From the NCBI GenBank assembly GCA_900770195.1, contig CAAGJI010000056.1, positions 41,257 through 105,256 on the forward strand: 64,000 nt of DNA. Reading direction: 5' to 3'. Positions 9,535-18,387 of this stretch are shown in pieces (position 1 is the stretch's first letter; each line of letters starts with the position of its first letter). The DNA is from Oscillospiraceae bacterium (lineage in GTDB: Bacteria > Bacillota > Clostridia > Oscillospirales > Ruminococcaceae). Position numbers and translations under genes: made by a program. Under the pieces are notes generated by a model. The model was not told where the DNA came from. It saw only the letters and a program-made list of their open reading frames with translations, and did not search any database.

Positions 9535-10299
9535 ATGGAAAGTAAAATAAAAGTTCTAATAGGCGATGACTCTGTAGAATATGGCATTGCCTGTGCAAGC
9601 AGTCTGAGAAATCTCGGGCTTTACGTTATCACAAGAAAAAAAGACGGCAAAACAATCTATGATTCAATCTGTACAGATGCACCGGATGTTGTAATCACAG
9701 ATGCAATTCTTCCGTCAATGGATGCAATCGAACTGATGAAAAAAGTAAAAGAAAATTCAGCCAGACAGCCTGCATTCATAATCACATCAGCATACGATAA
9801 TCCATTCATAGAAAGACAAGTAATGGAAAACGGTGCAGCTTATTTTATGCTTAAACCATTTGATATTGATATGCTTGGTTCAAGAATACTGCTTCTCACA
9901 AAAGGAGACAGAGAAAGCAGCATAACACCCGACAACAACCTTGAAATAACCGTTACAGACGTTATACACCAGCTTGGTGTCCCTGCTCACATAAAAGGTT
10001 ATCATTACCTCAGAACAGCTATTTTGGCATCAATCGAAAATACGGAACTTCTTGAAAGCGTGACGAAACTCCTTTATCCTTATGTTGCAAAAGAGTTTTC
10101 AACAACGTCATCAAGAGTTGAAAGAGCAATAAGACACGCAATTGAAATTGCATGGGACAGAGGCAACCTCGATACCCTTAATTCATTTTTTGGCTATACG
10201 GTTAATACCTGCAAAGGAAAGCCTACAAATTCGGAATTTATCGCACTTATAACAGATAAACTCCGTTTGCAGCATAAAAATTCAATCAGAAGAGCGTAA
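9535..10299 (+). CDS. spo0A: sporulation master regulator Spo0A
   Basis: Response regulator that, once phosphorylated, commits the cell to sporulation by binding 0A boxes. The receiver domain (1-125) has acidic residues Asp11/Asp12, phospho-acceptor Asp56 and Lys in FMLKPFD. The C-terminal effector domain contains the highly conserved [25 protein letters not shown] and [17 protein letters not shown]. The 254 residues are slightly short because the linker is short. The start follows AGGAGG. An intact Spo0A with SpoIVB implies that the organism descends from, or still is, a spore former. Confidence 0.97.
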   Translation: MESKIKVLIGDDSVEYGIACASSLRNLGLYVITRKKDGKTIYDSICTDAPDVVITDAILPSMDAIELMKKVKENSARQPAFIITSAYDNPFIERQVMENGAAYFMLKPFDIDMLGSRILLLTKGDRESSITPDNNLEITVTDVIHQLGVPAHIKGYHYLRTAILASIENTELLESVTKLLYPYVAKEFSTTSSRVERAIRHAIEIAWDRGNLDTLNSFFGYTVNTCKGKPTNSEFIALITDKLRLQHKNSIRRA

Positions 10300-10362
10300 A
10301 TATTAAAATTCGTCAGCAAAACTGACACCGTAATTCCTCATTTCTGAAATTGCATAAATCAC

Positions 10363-10391
10363 TTGAAATTTTATTTCATATATGATAAAAT
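10363..10391 (+). promoter_or_regulatory. promoter of the flavin-reductase-like gene
   Basis: TTGAAA at 10363-10368, a 17-base spacer, TAAAAT at 10386-10391. Confidence 0.6.
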
Positions 10392-10442
10392 AGTATTGGT
10401 AAGATGATTACCTCCAACAATTAATTGAAAGGAAAGATTTTT

Positions 10443-10949
10443 ATGCAGTTTAAAAAAGTTGATATTAAGGAACTTAAATTTAATCCGTTTTCTCTTATAG
10501 GCGATGAATGGGCATTACTTACAAGCGGTCCTGTTGAAAAATACAACACTATGACAGTTTCATGGGGTCATATGGGCGTTATGTGGGGTTCACCTTCCGT
10601 ATGCTGTTTTGTTCGCACAAACAGACACACATTGCCTTTTATGGAAGAAAATGATACATTTACACTTTGTTTCTTTGATGAAAAATATAAACCTGCACTC
10701 ACCTTCTGTGGAACAAAATCAGGACGTGACTACGATAAAGCCAAAGAAACAGGTCTTACTCCGATAAATATAGACGGTGTAACAGCATTTGAAGAAGCTA
10801 AACTTGTTTTAGTATGCAAAAAACAGTATTCAGCTATGCTTGATGAAAATGCTTTCTGTGATGCTGAAGCAAAATCTAAATGGTACAGCGACACAAACCC
10901 TATGCACAAACAGTTTATTGGAGCAATTACAGCAGTTTACACAAAATAA
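10443..10949 (+). CDS. flavin reductase-like FMN-binding protein
   Basis: 168-residue protein of the flavin reductase-like (flavoredoxin type) split-barrel family, which binds FMN and moves electrons. Supporting features are the start FNPFSLIGDEWALLTSG, then NTMTVSWGHMGVMWGSPSVCCFVR, and a late TFCGTKSGRDYDKAKETGL, all typical of the family. The partner and substrate cannot be told from sequence. RBS AAAGGA precedes the ATG at 10443. Single gene with its own promoter and terminator. Confidence 0.85.
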   Translation: MQFKKVDIKELKFNPFSLIGDEWALLTSGPVEKYNTMTVSWGHMGVMWGSPSVCCFVRTNRHTLPFMEENDTFTLCFFDEKYKPALTFCGTKSGRDYDKAKETGLTPINIDGVTAFEEAKLVLVCKKQYSAMLDENAFCDAEAKSKWYSDTNPMHKQFIGAITAVYTK

Positions 10950-10966
10950 AATATCTGAAAATAACT

Positions 10967-10995
10967 CCCTCTTCCATTTGGAAGAGGGCTTTTTT
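10967..10995 (+). terminator. terminator of the flavin-reductase-like gene
   Basis: CCCTCTTCC, loop ATTT, GGAAGAGGG, then C and six Ts: a perfect 9-base stem. Confidence 0.95.
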
Positions 10996-11079
10996 ATAAA
11001 AAATAATCCCGAATTTCAGCATTTATTTAATAAAAATTTGTATGTTATGACGATTTGATTTTTGGGATTTATGTTTTAT

Positions 11080-11108
11080 TTGACAATTTCAATCCGTTGT
11101 GATATAAT
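11080..11108 (+). promoter_or_regulatory. promoter of the Cys-rich protein / lipoprotein pair
   Basis: Consensus TTGACA at 11080-11085, a 17-base spacer and TATAAT at 11103-11108. The strongest looking promoter in the window. Confidence 0.9.
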
Positions 11109-11144
11109 GTAGCTTGAATATCATCAAAGGAGGCGTTTCAGCTT

Positions 11145-11324
11145 ATGAGTGGCGGTTCAATATGTGAAGAATGCTGCTTTTATTCATATGATGAAGATTA
11201 TGAATGTTATGTATGCGATATTGACCTTGACGAAGATGAATATTGCCGCTTTGTTGAGGGAAAATATAAAGAATGCCCTTATTTCCGTTCAGGTGACGAA
11301 TATAAGATAGCAAGAAAACAATAA
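11145..11324 (+). CDS. small acidic cysteine-rich protein
   Basis: 59-residue protein with six Cys (ICEECC, ECYVCD, YCR, ECPYF), many Asp/Glu/Tyr, and a basic end YKIARKQ. The paired Cys suggest a small zinc or metal knuckle. Similar short proteins are widespread in gut Clostridia under a DUF name (possibly DUF6472; from memory, not checked). AAAGGAGG lies 8 bases before the ATG, and a consensus promoter precedes it, so the gene looks real and well expressed. The lipoprotein follows 26 bases later, probably in the same transcript. Function unknown. Confidence 0.85.
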   Translation: MSGGSICEECCFYSYDEDYECYVCDIDLDEDEYCRFVEGKYKECPYFRSGDEYKIARKQ

Positions 11325-11350
11325 GAAAGTTAAAGCAGAGGAGATATAAT

Positions 11351-12319
11351 ATGAAAAATAGAAAATTTATAGCAATTGCAATTGCCTGTGTCGCTTTTAC
11401 ATCTGTTATGGCAGGCTGCGACCAGATTTCAACAACAACTGAAGTAACAACAACAGCTCCGACAGAAACAGTTGATTCATCATCTGCTGAATCTGAAACA
11501 TCAGGCGACAGCAATTCAGCCAAAGGCACATATGATTCACTTGATGCAGTAAATGAAGCTTTGGGATATACAACTTATGCAATAGATTCAGATGCATATA
11601 AGCCTGTTTCATACAACATTGTTGACGGTGATGCTGCACAGATTACTTATAATCACGATGGAAATAACGCTGTTCTTACTATATCAGACAGAGAATCAGA
11701 CAATCTTTCAGGAATAACAGGCACAGAAAACGCTGAAAGCTACAAAATCTCAGACTACGACCTTGACATAGACATTCAGGAAAGCGACAATAAATATGTT
11801 GCTGAATGGTCTGCTGTTGACAAGGACGGAAATAAGAGATATTTTGCACTTTCAGAAGAAAATGTAGACCTTGCAGTTTTTGAAAATACACTTTCAGCAT
11901 ATGCAAAAACAGCACTTGCATCAGACCAGACAGCAAGCAACTCCGCTTCAGATTCTGAAACAGATGAAAATGGCGAAACAAATGCTGCCGATAAAACTGA
12001 CTCATCTTCTGAATCAGAGGGTGAAGTTGTTGCAACATGCGATGACAACACACAGACATATGAGTATGAAATAAAAGAAGACGGCACATATGAATTTACA
12101 GACCCTGTTTCAGATGCAGAAACATATTGGGATATATATGTTCTTGATGAACAGTGGGAAGATGGAACACGTTATTTAAAACAGTCAAACGACTCAAAGG
12201 GTAAAACCCCTGTCACTCTCGATCTGAAAAAAGGTCAGTGGGTTTACTGTTTCTGTTCAAAAGACGGTTTCACTTCAGGTGAAAAAATCGACTGCAAACT
12301 TACAATAACAAAGAAGTAA
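11351..12319 (+). CDS. Ser/Thr-rich lipoprotein of unknown function
   Basis: 322-residue lipoprotein: signal peptide with lipobox VMAG and lipidated Cys23, then a Thr/Ser/Glu-rich spacer to about 58. A compact domain (about 60-195, starting SLDAVNEALGY) faintly resembles DUF4367-type extracellular domains. A second Ser/Asp/Glu-rich linker (195-225) leads to a C-terminal beta-rich domain (about 226-322) with several Trp and Tyr (YWDIYVLDEQWEDG). It is expected on the outer face of the membrane. The RBS is GAGGAG. Ligand and role cannot be assigned. Confidence 0.8.
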   Translation: MKNRKFIAIAIACVAFTSVMAGCDQISTTTEVTTTAPTETVDSSSAESETSGDSNSAKGTYDSLDAVNEALGYTTYAIDSDAYKPVSYNIVDGDAAQITYNHDGNNAVLTISDRESDNLSGITGTENAESYKISDYDLDIDIQESDNKYVAEWSAVDKDGNKRYFALSEENVDLAVFENTLSAYAKTALASDQTASNSASDSETDENGETNAADKTDSSSESEGEVVATCDDNTQTYEYEIKEDGTYEFTDPVSDAETYWDIYVLDEQWEDGTRYLKQSNDSKGKTPVTLDLKKGQWVYCFCSKDGFTSGEKIDCKLTITKK

Positions 12320-12332
12320 TAAATCATAATGC

Positions 12333-12362
12333 AAAAAAGTTCCCTTAAATGGGAACTTTTTT
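12333..12362 (+). terminator. bidirectional terminator
   Basis: A6-GTTCCC, loop TTAAAT, GGGAAC-T6. It is symmetrical, so it serves the lipoprotein gene on the plus strand and the TPM gene ending at 12377 on the minus strand. Confidence 0.9.
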
Positions 12363-12376
12363 GTTTATCAGGTGTT

Positions 12377-13318
12377 TTATCGACTGCATCCGCCGCCGCT
12401 TCCACCGCCGCTGTGACTTCCGCCGCCACCACCGCCGCCGCTTCCGCCTGAACTGCGTTCGATTTTGGTTTTGGTTGTATATTTTCTTATGAACATATCC
12501 TGCTGATTCATAATTTTTATATTATCCTTTGGAGCATATATTGACGCTGAAGGTGTTGATTTGAATTTGTAATGTTCAACAACAATTGCATAAGCAACTC
12601 CGCCTACGATTATTGCAGCAACAACCGCAATAAGAAGAGTTATAAGTACATATTTTACGTTAAGCGGTTTATTTGTTGAAACGTCTATATCTGAATCATC
12701 CTGTGAATTTACAACTGCTTTATGGTAAGTGCCATCTACTTTATCGTAATACCACGCACCTTTTACCATTCCCTTATTTTTATAGAAAATAAGATTATTA
12801 CAAAAATTTGTTATCGCACCATTAAGGTCTTCATCGCCTTTTGTAAGGTATTTTATATTATCGTGTGTTATAAAATCGATACGGCAGTCGTAACCCTTTG
12901 CATCATCTGCACCATTGTCTTTATCTGTATAGTAAAGCTGTGCATCACCCAAAACATACATATAATCATATGCTTCGCTGTTTCCTTCGCAATCTATATA
13001 ATAGAAAACGCTGTCCGCCTGATAGCCGAACGTATCTATTGTTGTATCTTTTACAAAAGTTTCTGTTTCAGAATTGCTTCTTGTTTCACCGCCTATGTAA
13101 ACAGCAATATTAAATCCTATTAATTCTGCTGTTTCACTTATAAGTTCATCAAGATTATTGTATTCATCAGATGAAAGTTTCTCTGATTCATCATATAACA
13201 TATAATACGGTCCGTCATCTGATTCTTCTGCACTTGCAGATATTTCAAACGGAACAAAAGCAAGTGAAGAAAATGCCACTACTGACGCAAACAGTCCGCA
13301 TAAAAATTTTTTTACCAT
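12377..13318 (-). CDS. TPM-domain membrane protein (YdjH/YgcG-like)
   Basis: 313-residue exported protein: signal peptide (1-30), TPM domain (about 40-190), one transmembrane helix (about 215-238, IAVVAAIIVGGVAYAI), and a Gly-rich C-terminal tail ending SGGGSGGGCSR. TPM proteins often carry such GGG tails and sit in membrane-stress operons; in B. subtilis YdjH (UPF0603) belongs to ydjFGHI. The start at 13318 follows AGGAGG. The upstream zinc-ribbon gene overlaps by 7 bases, so the two are translationally coupled. The hydrolytic activity suggested for some TPM domains is not shown here. Confidence 0.85.
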   Translation of the reverse strand: MVKKFLCGLFASVVAFSSLAFVPFEISASAEESDDGPYYMLYDESEKLSSDEYNNLDELISETAELIGFNIAVYIGGETRSNSETETFVKDTTIDTFGYQADSVFYYIDCEGNSEAYDYMYVLGDAQLYYTDKDNGADDAKGYDCRIDFITHDNIKYLTKGDEDLNGAITNFCNNLIFYKNKGMVKGAWYYDKVDGTYHKAVVNSQDDSDIDVSTNKPLNVKYVLITLLIAVVAAIIVGGVAYAIVVEHYKFKSTPSASIYAPKDNIKIMNQQDMFIRKYTTKTKIERSSGGSGGGGGGGSHSGGGSGGGCSR

Positions 13319-14361
13319 ATGATATATCCTCCTATAAGAATTAATATCATAACAATAATGCCTATTATTCCACATAATGTTAAAAGTTTCGGCTTTGAAA
13401 GAGGAAGTCGGCCTGCAATTTTTCCTGACTGTCCGTTTATTGCATATTCAAGTGTTTCTCCTTTATATTTATATGTCATAAACCACACAGGAAGCATCAT
13501 ATAATTCCAGTTTACTTCTTTTATGTTCGTATTGTATTTAGGCATTGCCATTGAATCATAAAACATAGTGTTATTCAAAACAACTTTGTTGTTGCTTTCT
13601 ATTCTTTCTTTTATGTTAGGAAAAACCTGTGTTTTGTCAACATCATATTTGTCAGCTAAGAATCCGCTGAGATATGCCATTGAAAAATCTTTTGTTTTTG
13701 AATAATCAAAAGGTTCAATTGCTTCCATAAGTTCATCTTCAATTTTCTTTGAACCATCAGCCGGAATACCGCTGTATTTTACTTCAGCATCACGCACAAC
13801 ATTAAATTCAGACGTTTCTGTATATCTGTAATCACCTGATGTCCATGTTCTTATTTTTTTTCCTATTCCGTCAAAATGTGCAATTGTATTTGAATCTGCA
13901 ATCCAAAAAGGAACATAAAGTCCCGTTATTTTTTCAACCTGTTTATCTGAAACAAAAGAATTTGGAACAAACCATTTCTTTTTTGCCCATTTATTAAATA
14001 TTTCATTCGCCTTATCTTTGCCAAATTCAAAAGGCAGCACTTTTGCAGGTCTGTATTCACCGCTTACACTTCCCTTTAATATGACAGGGTTATGGCAGTA
14101 ATAGCAGAATGTTGCCGCAGTATTTGCATCAGCGATTATTTCAGCTCCGCAGCTTGGGCAGGAATAAAGATTCGTACCGTTTTCAAATTCGGCTTTTTCA
14201 GCTTCCTGTTTTTCATCTTTTTCGTCTTTTTTATCGAATTTTTTTAAATCTTCTTCTGTAAATTCACTTAAACAGTATTCGCAGGCAAAAAGATGCTTAT
14301 CAGCCGAATATTTAAGTTCTGCCGCACAATACGGGCATTTATACTGTTTCACATCATCCAT
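13312..14361 (-). CDS. zinc-ribbon membrane protein (YdjG-like)
   Basis: 349-residue protein with two N-terminal zinc ribbons: CPYC...CEYC (about 9-30) and CPSC...CYYC (about 67-90). They are separated by a Lys/Glu-rich helix. A middle domain with conserved Trp and Tyr follows (LYVPFWIADSN, MMLPVWFMTYKYKG), then one C-terminal transmembrane helix (about 325-347). The architecture matches YdjG of the B. subtilis ydjFGHI operon, where YdjG and YdjH help hold the SPFH protein YdjI at the membrane. The start at 14361 follows AAGGAG. Confidence 0.8.
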   Translation of the reverse strand: MDDVKQYKCPYCAAELKYSADKHLFACEYCLSEFTEEDLKKFDKKDEKDEKQEAEKAEFENGTNLYSCPSCGAEIIADANTAATFCYYCHNPVILKGSVSGEYRPAKVLPFEFGKDKANEIFNKWAKKKWFVPNSFVSDKQVEKITGLYVPFWIADSNTIAHFDGIGKKIRTWTSGDYRYTETSEFNVVRDAEVKYSGIPADGSKKIEDELMEAIEPFDYSKTKDFSMAYLSGFLADKYDVDKTQVFPNIKERIESNNKVVLNNTMFYDSMAMPKYNTNIKEVNWNYMMLPVWFMTYKYKGETLEYAINGQSGKIAGRLPLSKPKLLTLCGIIGIIVMILILIGGYIIW

Positions 14362-14431
14362 ATGTAAAAATTCTCCTTGTAAAATACAGTGGTCAGTCAA
14401 AATCTGACCACTGAATACTAATCACTTATTA

Positions 14432-15703
14432 TCAGCTTCTTGGTTTTCCGCAGTTTGCACAGAATTTTCCCTTGTTTACACTTCCGCATGAACAGGTCCA
14501 TTCATCTGAAACAGGTTTTGGTTTTCCGCATTCCGCACAGAAATTGCCATTGTTTACGCTTCCACATGAACAAGTCCATGTATTTGCAACCGGCTTAGGC
14601 TTTCCGCAATTCGCACAGAATTTGCCTGTATTTTCGTTTCCGCATTCACATTTCCATGTGTTTGCCGCAGTTGCCTGCTGAGCTGCTGCCGCTTGCTGTG
14701 CTGCCTGCTGCTGCATTTGTGCTGCATTTGTTGCTGAAGCTGCCTGCATAAAGCCGCCCCCTGCCTGCATACCCATTCCAACGCCCATAAACCCTGACAT
14801 TGAACCGTTTGCATTTGAACCGGCTGCTTTCATTCCTTCTGCTATATTTCCCTGAACATATCCTTCTCTTATTGTAGGGTCTGAAAGCATTGCACCTCTG
14901 TTTCTCATATTTATAAGTTCTTTGCTTTCATCATCATAGCTTATAGAACTTATACCGACTGATGCAATTTCAAGACCTCTTGCATTGTTCCAGTCCTCAT
15001 CAAGAATTGTGCTTAAATATTTGGCAAGTTCCATTCCTTTTGAAGGAAGGCTTGAAATTCTCACACCATCAACTGACATCTGACCAATTGCAGCCTGAAG
15101 TGCAGTTAAAAATTCAGAATTAAACTGTTCATTTATATCTTCCATCTGAACTCTTTGGGCATTTCTTGGAATTGCTTCCATAAAAAATTTAAGCGGATCT
15201 GTTATTTTTATTGAATACTGACCGTGACAGCGAAGGAAAAGTTCTGAATTATAGAAATTATCAAAATACTGAAGTGCATTTCTTGTGCCGAACTTTATTC
15301 CCTTTATTTCCTGAAGATTAACAAAGTAAACTTCCTGACTTGATGATGGCTGACCGCCGAATTTAAATCTGTTGAAAGTATCTTTTATGCTGTCTTTAAG
15401 CTGTCCGTTAAAAAGACTTGGTGCAGATGAAAGATAAACTTCATATCTGCCCTGTTCAGCGGTATAATCCATAATTTTTCCGCTGTCCATTAAGATCATC
15501 ATCTGATTTGGTCCCACTTCTATTTTTGAACCGTTTGAAATGATATTTTTTGTACCTCTTTTATTGCTGCTTCTTTTGTCAGAAACCTGAACACCTTTAG
15601 CAACGACTGTGTGGTCGTCCATATTATCCGCTTTTATATACTCAAGCCATGAATCAGCAAGAGAACCACCGACTGAACCTACTGCTGCTTTTATAAGTCC
15701 CAT
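14432..15703 (-). CDS. SPFH-domain protein with three C-terminal zinc ribbons (YdjI-like)
   Basis: 423-residue member of the SPFH (stomatin/prohibitin/flotillin) superfamily, virion-core-like YdjI group. The SPFH region spans about 30-260 (GPNQMMILMDSGKI, NSELFLRCHGQYSIKITDP). A Gly/Met/Ala/Gln-rich segment (285-345) leads to three tandem zinc ribbons of the form W-C-C-G-N/S...FC-CGKP. In B. subtilis YdjI links PspA to the membrane under cell-envelope stress. It is the first gene of a leftward operon with the zinc-ribbon and TPM proteins. RBS GAGAGG. Confidence 0.88.
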   Translation of the reverse strand: MGLIKAAVGSVGGSLADSWLEYIKADNMDDHTVVAKGVQVSDKRSSNKRGTKNIISNGSKIEVGPNQMMILMDSGKIMDYTAEQGRYEVYLSSAPSLFNGQLKDSIKDTFNRFKFGGQPSSSQEVYFVNLQEIKGIKFGTRNALQYFDNFYNSELFLRCHGQYSIKITDPLKFFMEAIPRNAQRVQMEDINEQFNSEFLTALQAAIGQMSVDGVRISSLPSKGMELAKYLSTILDEDWNNARGLEIASVGISSISYDDESKELINMRNRGAMLSDPTIREGYVQGNIAEGMKAAGSNANGSMSGFMGVGMGMQAGGGFMQAASATNAAQMQQQAAQQAAAAQQATAANTWKCECGNENTGKFCANCGKPKPVANTWTCSCGSVNNGNFCAECGKPKPVSDEWTCSCGSVNKGKFCANCGKPRS

Positions 15704-15779
15704 TATTAAATACCTCTCGTTTTATATTTTTATTATTAATAGTATGTGTATGCAGCGTTGGAAATACTGCTGCACTTCA

Positions 15780-15808
15780 ATTATAACAAAATTATTTATA
15801 AAAGTCAA
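15780..15808 (-). promoter_or_regulatory. promoter of the SPFH operon
   Basis: Read leftward: TTGACT (15808-15803), a 17-base spacer, TATAAT (15785-15780). The leader of about 70 bases contains a GCAGC/GCTGC hairpin. Confidence 0.8.
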
Positions 15809-15916
15809 TATTTTTTGCATAAATATAATTTTTTGAGAAATAGTATTAAAAATCAAAAGCATTCTATACTATTTTCAAATTTCATTTTATTATCACAAAA
15901 AAATCTATCATCAAAC

Positions 15917-15945
15917 TTGATTAAATTTTCTTATAATGATATAAT
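15917..15945 (+). promoter_or_regulatory. promoter of the PP2C phosphatase gene
   Basis: TTGATT at 15917-15922, 17 bases, TATAAT at 15940-15945. It points away from the SPFH operon promoter 110 bases to the left. Confidence 0.75.
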
Positions 15946-15997
15946 AAGGAGTAAGGAATTAGGAATTCCTAATAAAAAAAAGAAAGGTATTGTAAGT

Positions 15998-16729
15998 ATG
16001 TTTGATTATTCAGTAAGTACAGATAAAGGTGGAAGAAAAGTAAATGAAGATTCTGCCGCTGCTGTTCAGAGAAAAGACGGACTTTATCTTTTTGTTGCAG
16101 CAGACGGACTCGGTGGTCACGGAAAAGGCGATATTGCCTCTTCTTTTGTAACAGACAGCATTTGCAAAAGTTTTCTTGAAACAAAAAATATTGATGAAAA
16201 TTTTATTGAAAATGCAATTGAAAAAGCACAAAGAGGTCTTGTTGAAAAGAAAAAAAAGATGAAAAATAATATGTCTATGCTGACAACTGCTGCTGTTCTT
16301 GTTGCAGATGACACACATTTTCAGTTTGGCTACATAGGCGATTCAAGAGTATATTATTTCAGACAGGGTAAAGCCTTTATTCGTTCAAAAGACCATTCTG
16401 TTCCGCAGCTTTTAGTTGAAAGCGGTGAAATTACAGAAGAAGAAATAAGAAATCATCCTGACAGAAATAAAATTCTTAAAGTTTTGGGAATTGAAGGAAA
16501 CAGTTTCGACTATACAATTTCAGATGTTATGGAATATAAAAAAGGTGACGCTTTTCTTTTGTGTACAGACGGTTTCTGGGAAAATGTAGTGGAAAATCAG
16601 ATGGAATATTCTCTGAATACCTTTGAAAGTGCAGGGGATTGGCAAAAAAATATGTGCAAAACTGTTTCAGAAAAAAAGAATGATAAAAATCTCGACAACT
16701 ATACTTCAATCGCCATAAAAACAGTTTAA
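15998..16729 (+). CDS. PP2C-family protein phosphatase
   Basis: Metal-dependent Ser/Thr phosphatase. The metal-binding Asp motifs are intact: VNEDS (residues 15-19), AADGLGGHGKG (about 37), GDSRVY, CTDGFWE and NLDNYTS. The 243 residues are close to the normal PrpC/Stp size. No partner PASTA kinase is in the window; such phosphatases usually sit beside prkC. The start at 15998 follows AGAAAGG; a longer frame reads through the promoter and is rejected. It may control the neighbouring SPFH/TPM module, but that is only inferred from divergence. Confidence 0.9.
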   Translation: MFDYSVSTDKGGRKVNEDSAAAVQRKDGLYLFVAADGLGGHGKGDIASSFVTDSICKSFLETKNIDENFIENAIEKAQRGLVEKKKKMKNNMSMLTTAAVLVADDTHFQFGYIGDSRVYYFRQGKAFIRSKDHSVPQLLVESGEITEEEIRNHPDRNKILKVLGIEGNSFDYTISDVMEYKKGDAFLLCTDGFWENVVENQMEYSLNTFESAGDWQKNMCKTVSEKKNDKNLDNYTSIAIKTV

Positions 16730-16847
16730 AGCCGTTTGTATAAACAAAATATTTATAAAAAATATTAAAAAAATACAAATTCACATATAATCAAACGATA
16801 TATTCAGTTTTTTTACTGAAAAAATTGTACAACTTTTTCAAAAACTC

Positions 16848-16876
16848 TTGACTTATGCTTCAATGTGTTATATAAT
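16848..16876 (+). promoter_or_regulatory. promoter of secDF
   Basis: TTGACT at 16848-16853, a 17-base spacer, TATAAT at 16871-16876. Confidence 0.85.
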
Positions 16877-16941
16877 TATAAGGTATTGTCGAACGTCACA
16901 GTAATCGGCATAAAGACAAAGTAAACTTAGGAGGCATAACT

Positions 16942-18387
16942 GTGAAAAAAGGAAAAAAAGTAGTTTTCTTCATAGTGGCGATCTTCATTATCCTTTTTGC
17001 CGTTTCAACAGTTTCAGGTGTTTCTTATCAGTATGCAGATAAGAAATCAACTATCGTCAACGGTGTTGGTGATATTCGTCTTGGTATTGATATACAAGGC
17101 GGTGTTGATGTTACTTTTGAACCGGAAAATGGTCAGGACGCAACAGAAGAACAGATGGACGCTGCACTTGAAGTCATTAAACTCAGACTTTCAAGTTTAA
17201 ACATCAGCGACAGTGAAACTTATATGGATTACAAAAGTAACCGTATAATCGTACGTTTCCCATGGCAGGCAGGAGAATCTGATTTTGACCCTGAATCTGC
17301 TGTTAAGGAACTTGGTGATATGGCTGAACTTTCATTCCATTATGGTTCAGAATCAACAACAGATGAAAATGGAAACGCCGTTCCGTCAGGTGAAACAATC
17401 CTTACAGGTGCAAATGTTAAAAAGGCAACAACTGCAACTCAGCAGGACAGCTCAACAGGCGAACGTAAATGGGTCGTTTCTCTTGAATTTGACAGCACTG
17501 GTACAGAAGCATTCTCAAATGCAACTTCTCAGCTTTATTCATCAAAGGGTTCTATTTCAATCTGGATGGATAATGAAATGATTTCTTCACCAACTGTAAA
17601 TTCAGTTATTTCAGATGGCAAATGTGTTATCGAAGGCAACTTTACATATGATTCTGCAAAGAAACTTGCAGACCAGATAAATTCAGGTGCACTTCCATTC
17701 TCACTCGAAACAACAAGCTTTAAGACAATCTCACCTTCAATGGGTGCAAATGCACTTCAGGCAATGGTTATTGCAGGTATGATTGCATTTGTTCTTATTG
17801 CAATTTATATGGTTGTTCTTTATCGTTTACCTGGTTTTGTTTCAGTAATTGCACTTATTGGTCAGGTTGCAGGTACTCTTGCTTGTATTTCAGGCTGGTT
17901 CGGATTTATGTCAAGCAGCACTCTTACAATTCCTGGTATCGCAGGTATTATCCTTGCAATAGGTATGGGTGTCGATGCAAACATCATCACAAACGAACGC
18001 ATCAGAGAAGAACTTACTGTAGGCAACAGCCTTGCACTTTCACTTAAAAAAGGTTATTCAAATGCCCTTTCAGCAATTATTGATGGTAACTTGACAACAA
18101 TTCTTATTGCTATTATTCTTATGGGTACATTTGGTGTTCCTTCAAGCGTATTTGCAAAGCTTCTCCACTTCTTATTCTTCAGCCTCAGTTCAACAACAAA
18201 CAGTGAAATTTATTCATTCGGCTACACTCTTATGGTTGGTGTTATCCTTAACCTTATTATGGGTGTTGTTGCAACAAGACTTATGGTTATGTCACTTTCA
18301 AGCTTCAAGTGTTTCCAGAAACCTGCTTTGTATGCAAAAGTTAAGAAAAGCAAATCAATAAAGGAGAGTGAAGAAAATGCCAAGTAA
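16942..18387 (+). CDS. secD: protein translocase subunit SecD
   Basis: Membrane subunit that helps pull preproteins out of the SecYEG channel using the proton gradient. It has one N-terminal helix (7-27), a large external P1 domain with RLGIDIQGGVDVTF, and a C-terminal bundle of five helices with IPGIAGIILAIGMGVDANI (conserved Asp). The start codon is GTG with RBS TTAGGAGG. The 481 residues fit the family. It overlaps secF by 11 bases, so the two are separate but coupled genes rather than a Bacillus-type fusion. Confidence 0.96.
   Translation: MKKGKKVVFFIVAIFIILFAVSTVSGVSYQYADKKSTIVNGVGDIRLGIDIQGGVDVTFEPENGQDATEEQMDAALEVIKLRLSSLNISDSETYMDYKSNRIIVRFPWQAGESDFDPESAVKELGDMAELSFHYGSESTTDENGNAVPSGETILTGANVKKATTATQQDSSTGERKWVVSLEFDSTGTEAFSNATSQLYSSKGSISIWMDNEMISSPTVNSVISDGKCVIEGNFTYDSAKKLADQINSGALPFSLETTSFKTISPSMGANALQAMVIAGMIAFVLIAIYMVVLYRLPGFVSVIALIGQVAGTLACISGWFGFMSSSTLTIPGIAGIILAIGMGVDANIITNERIREELTVGNSLALSLKKGYSNALSAIIDGNLTTILIAIILMGTFGVPSSVFAKLLHFLFFSLSSTTNSEIYSFGYTLMVGVILNLIMGVVATRLMVMSLSSFKCFQKPALYAKVKKSKSIKESEENAK

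Noticed and set aside
11143..11529. antisense frames over the Cys-rich protein and lipoprotein
   Set aside because: They mirror Ser/Thr codon bias of the plus-strand genes and have no RBS or promoter.
15746..15997. 84-residue extension of the PP2C phosphatase
   Set aside because: It runs through both divergent promoters and is AT-rich low-complexity; PP2C homology begins at the ATG at 15998.
16803..16820. TTCAGT/ACTGAA hairpin as a terminator of the PP2C gene
   Set aside because: It is followed by As rather than Ts on the plus strand and the stem is only six pairs.
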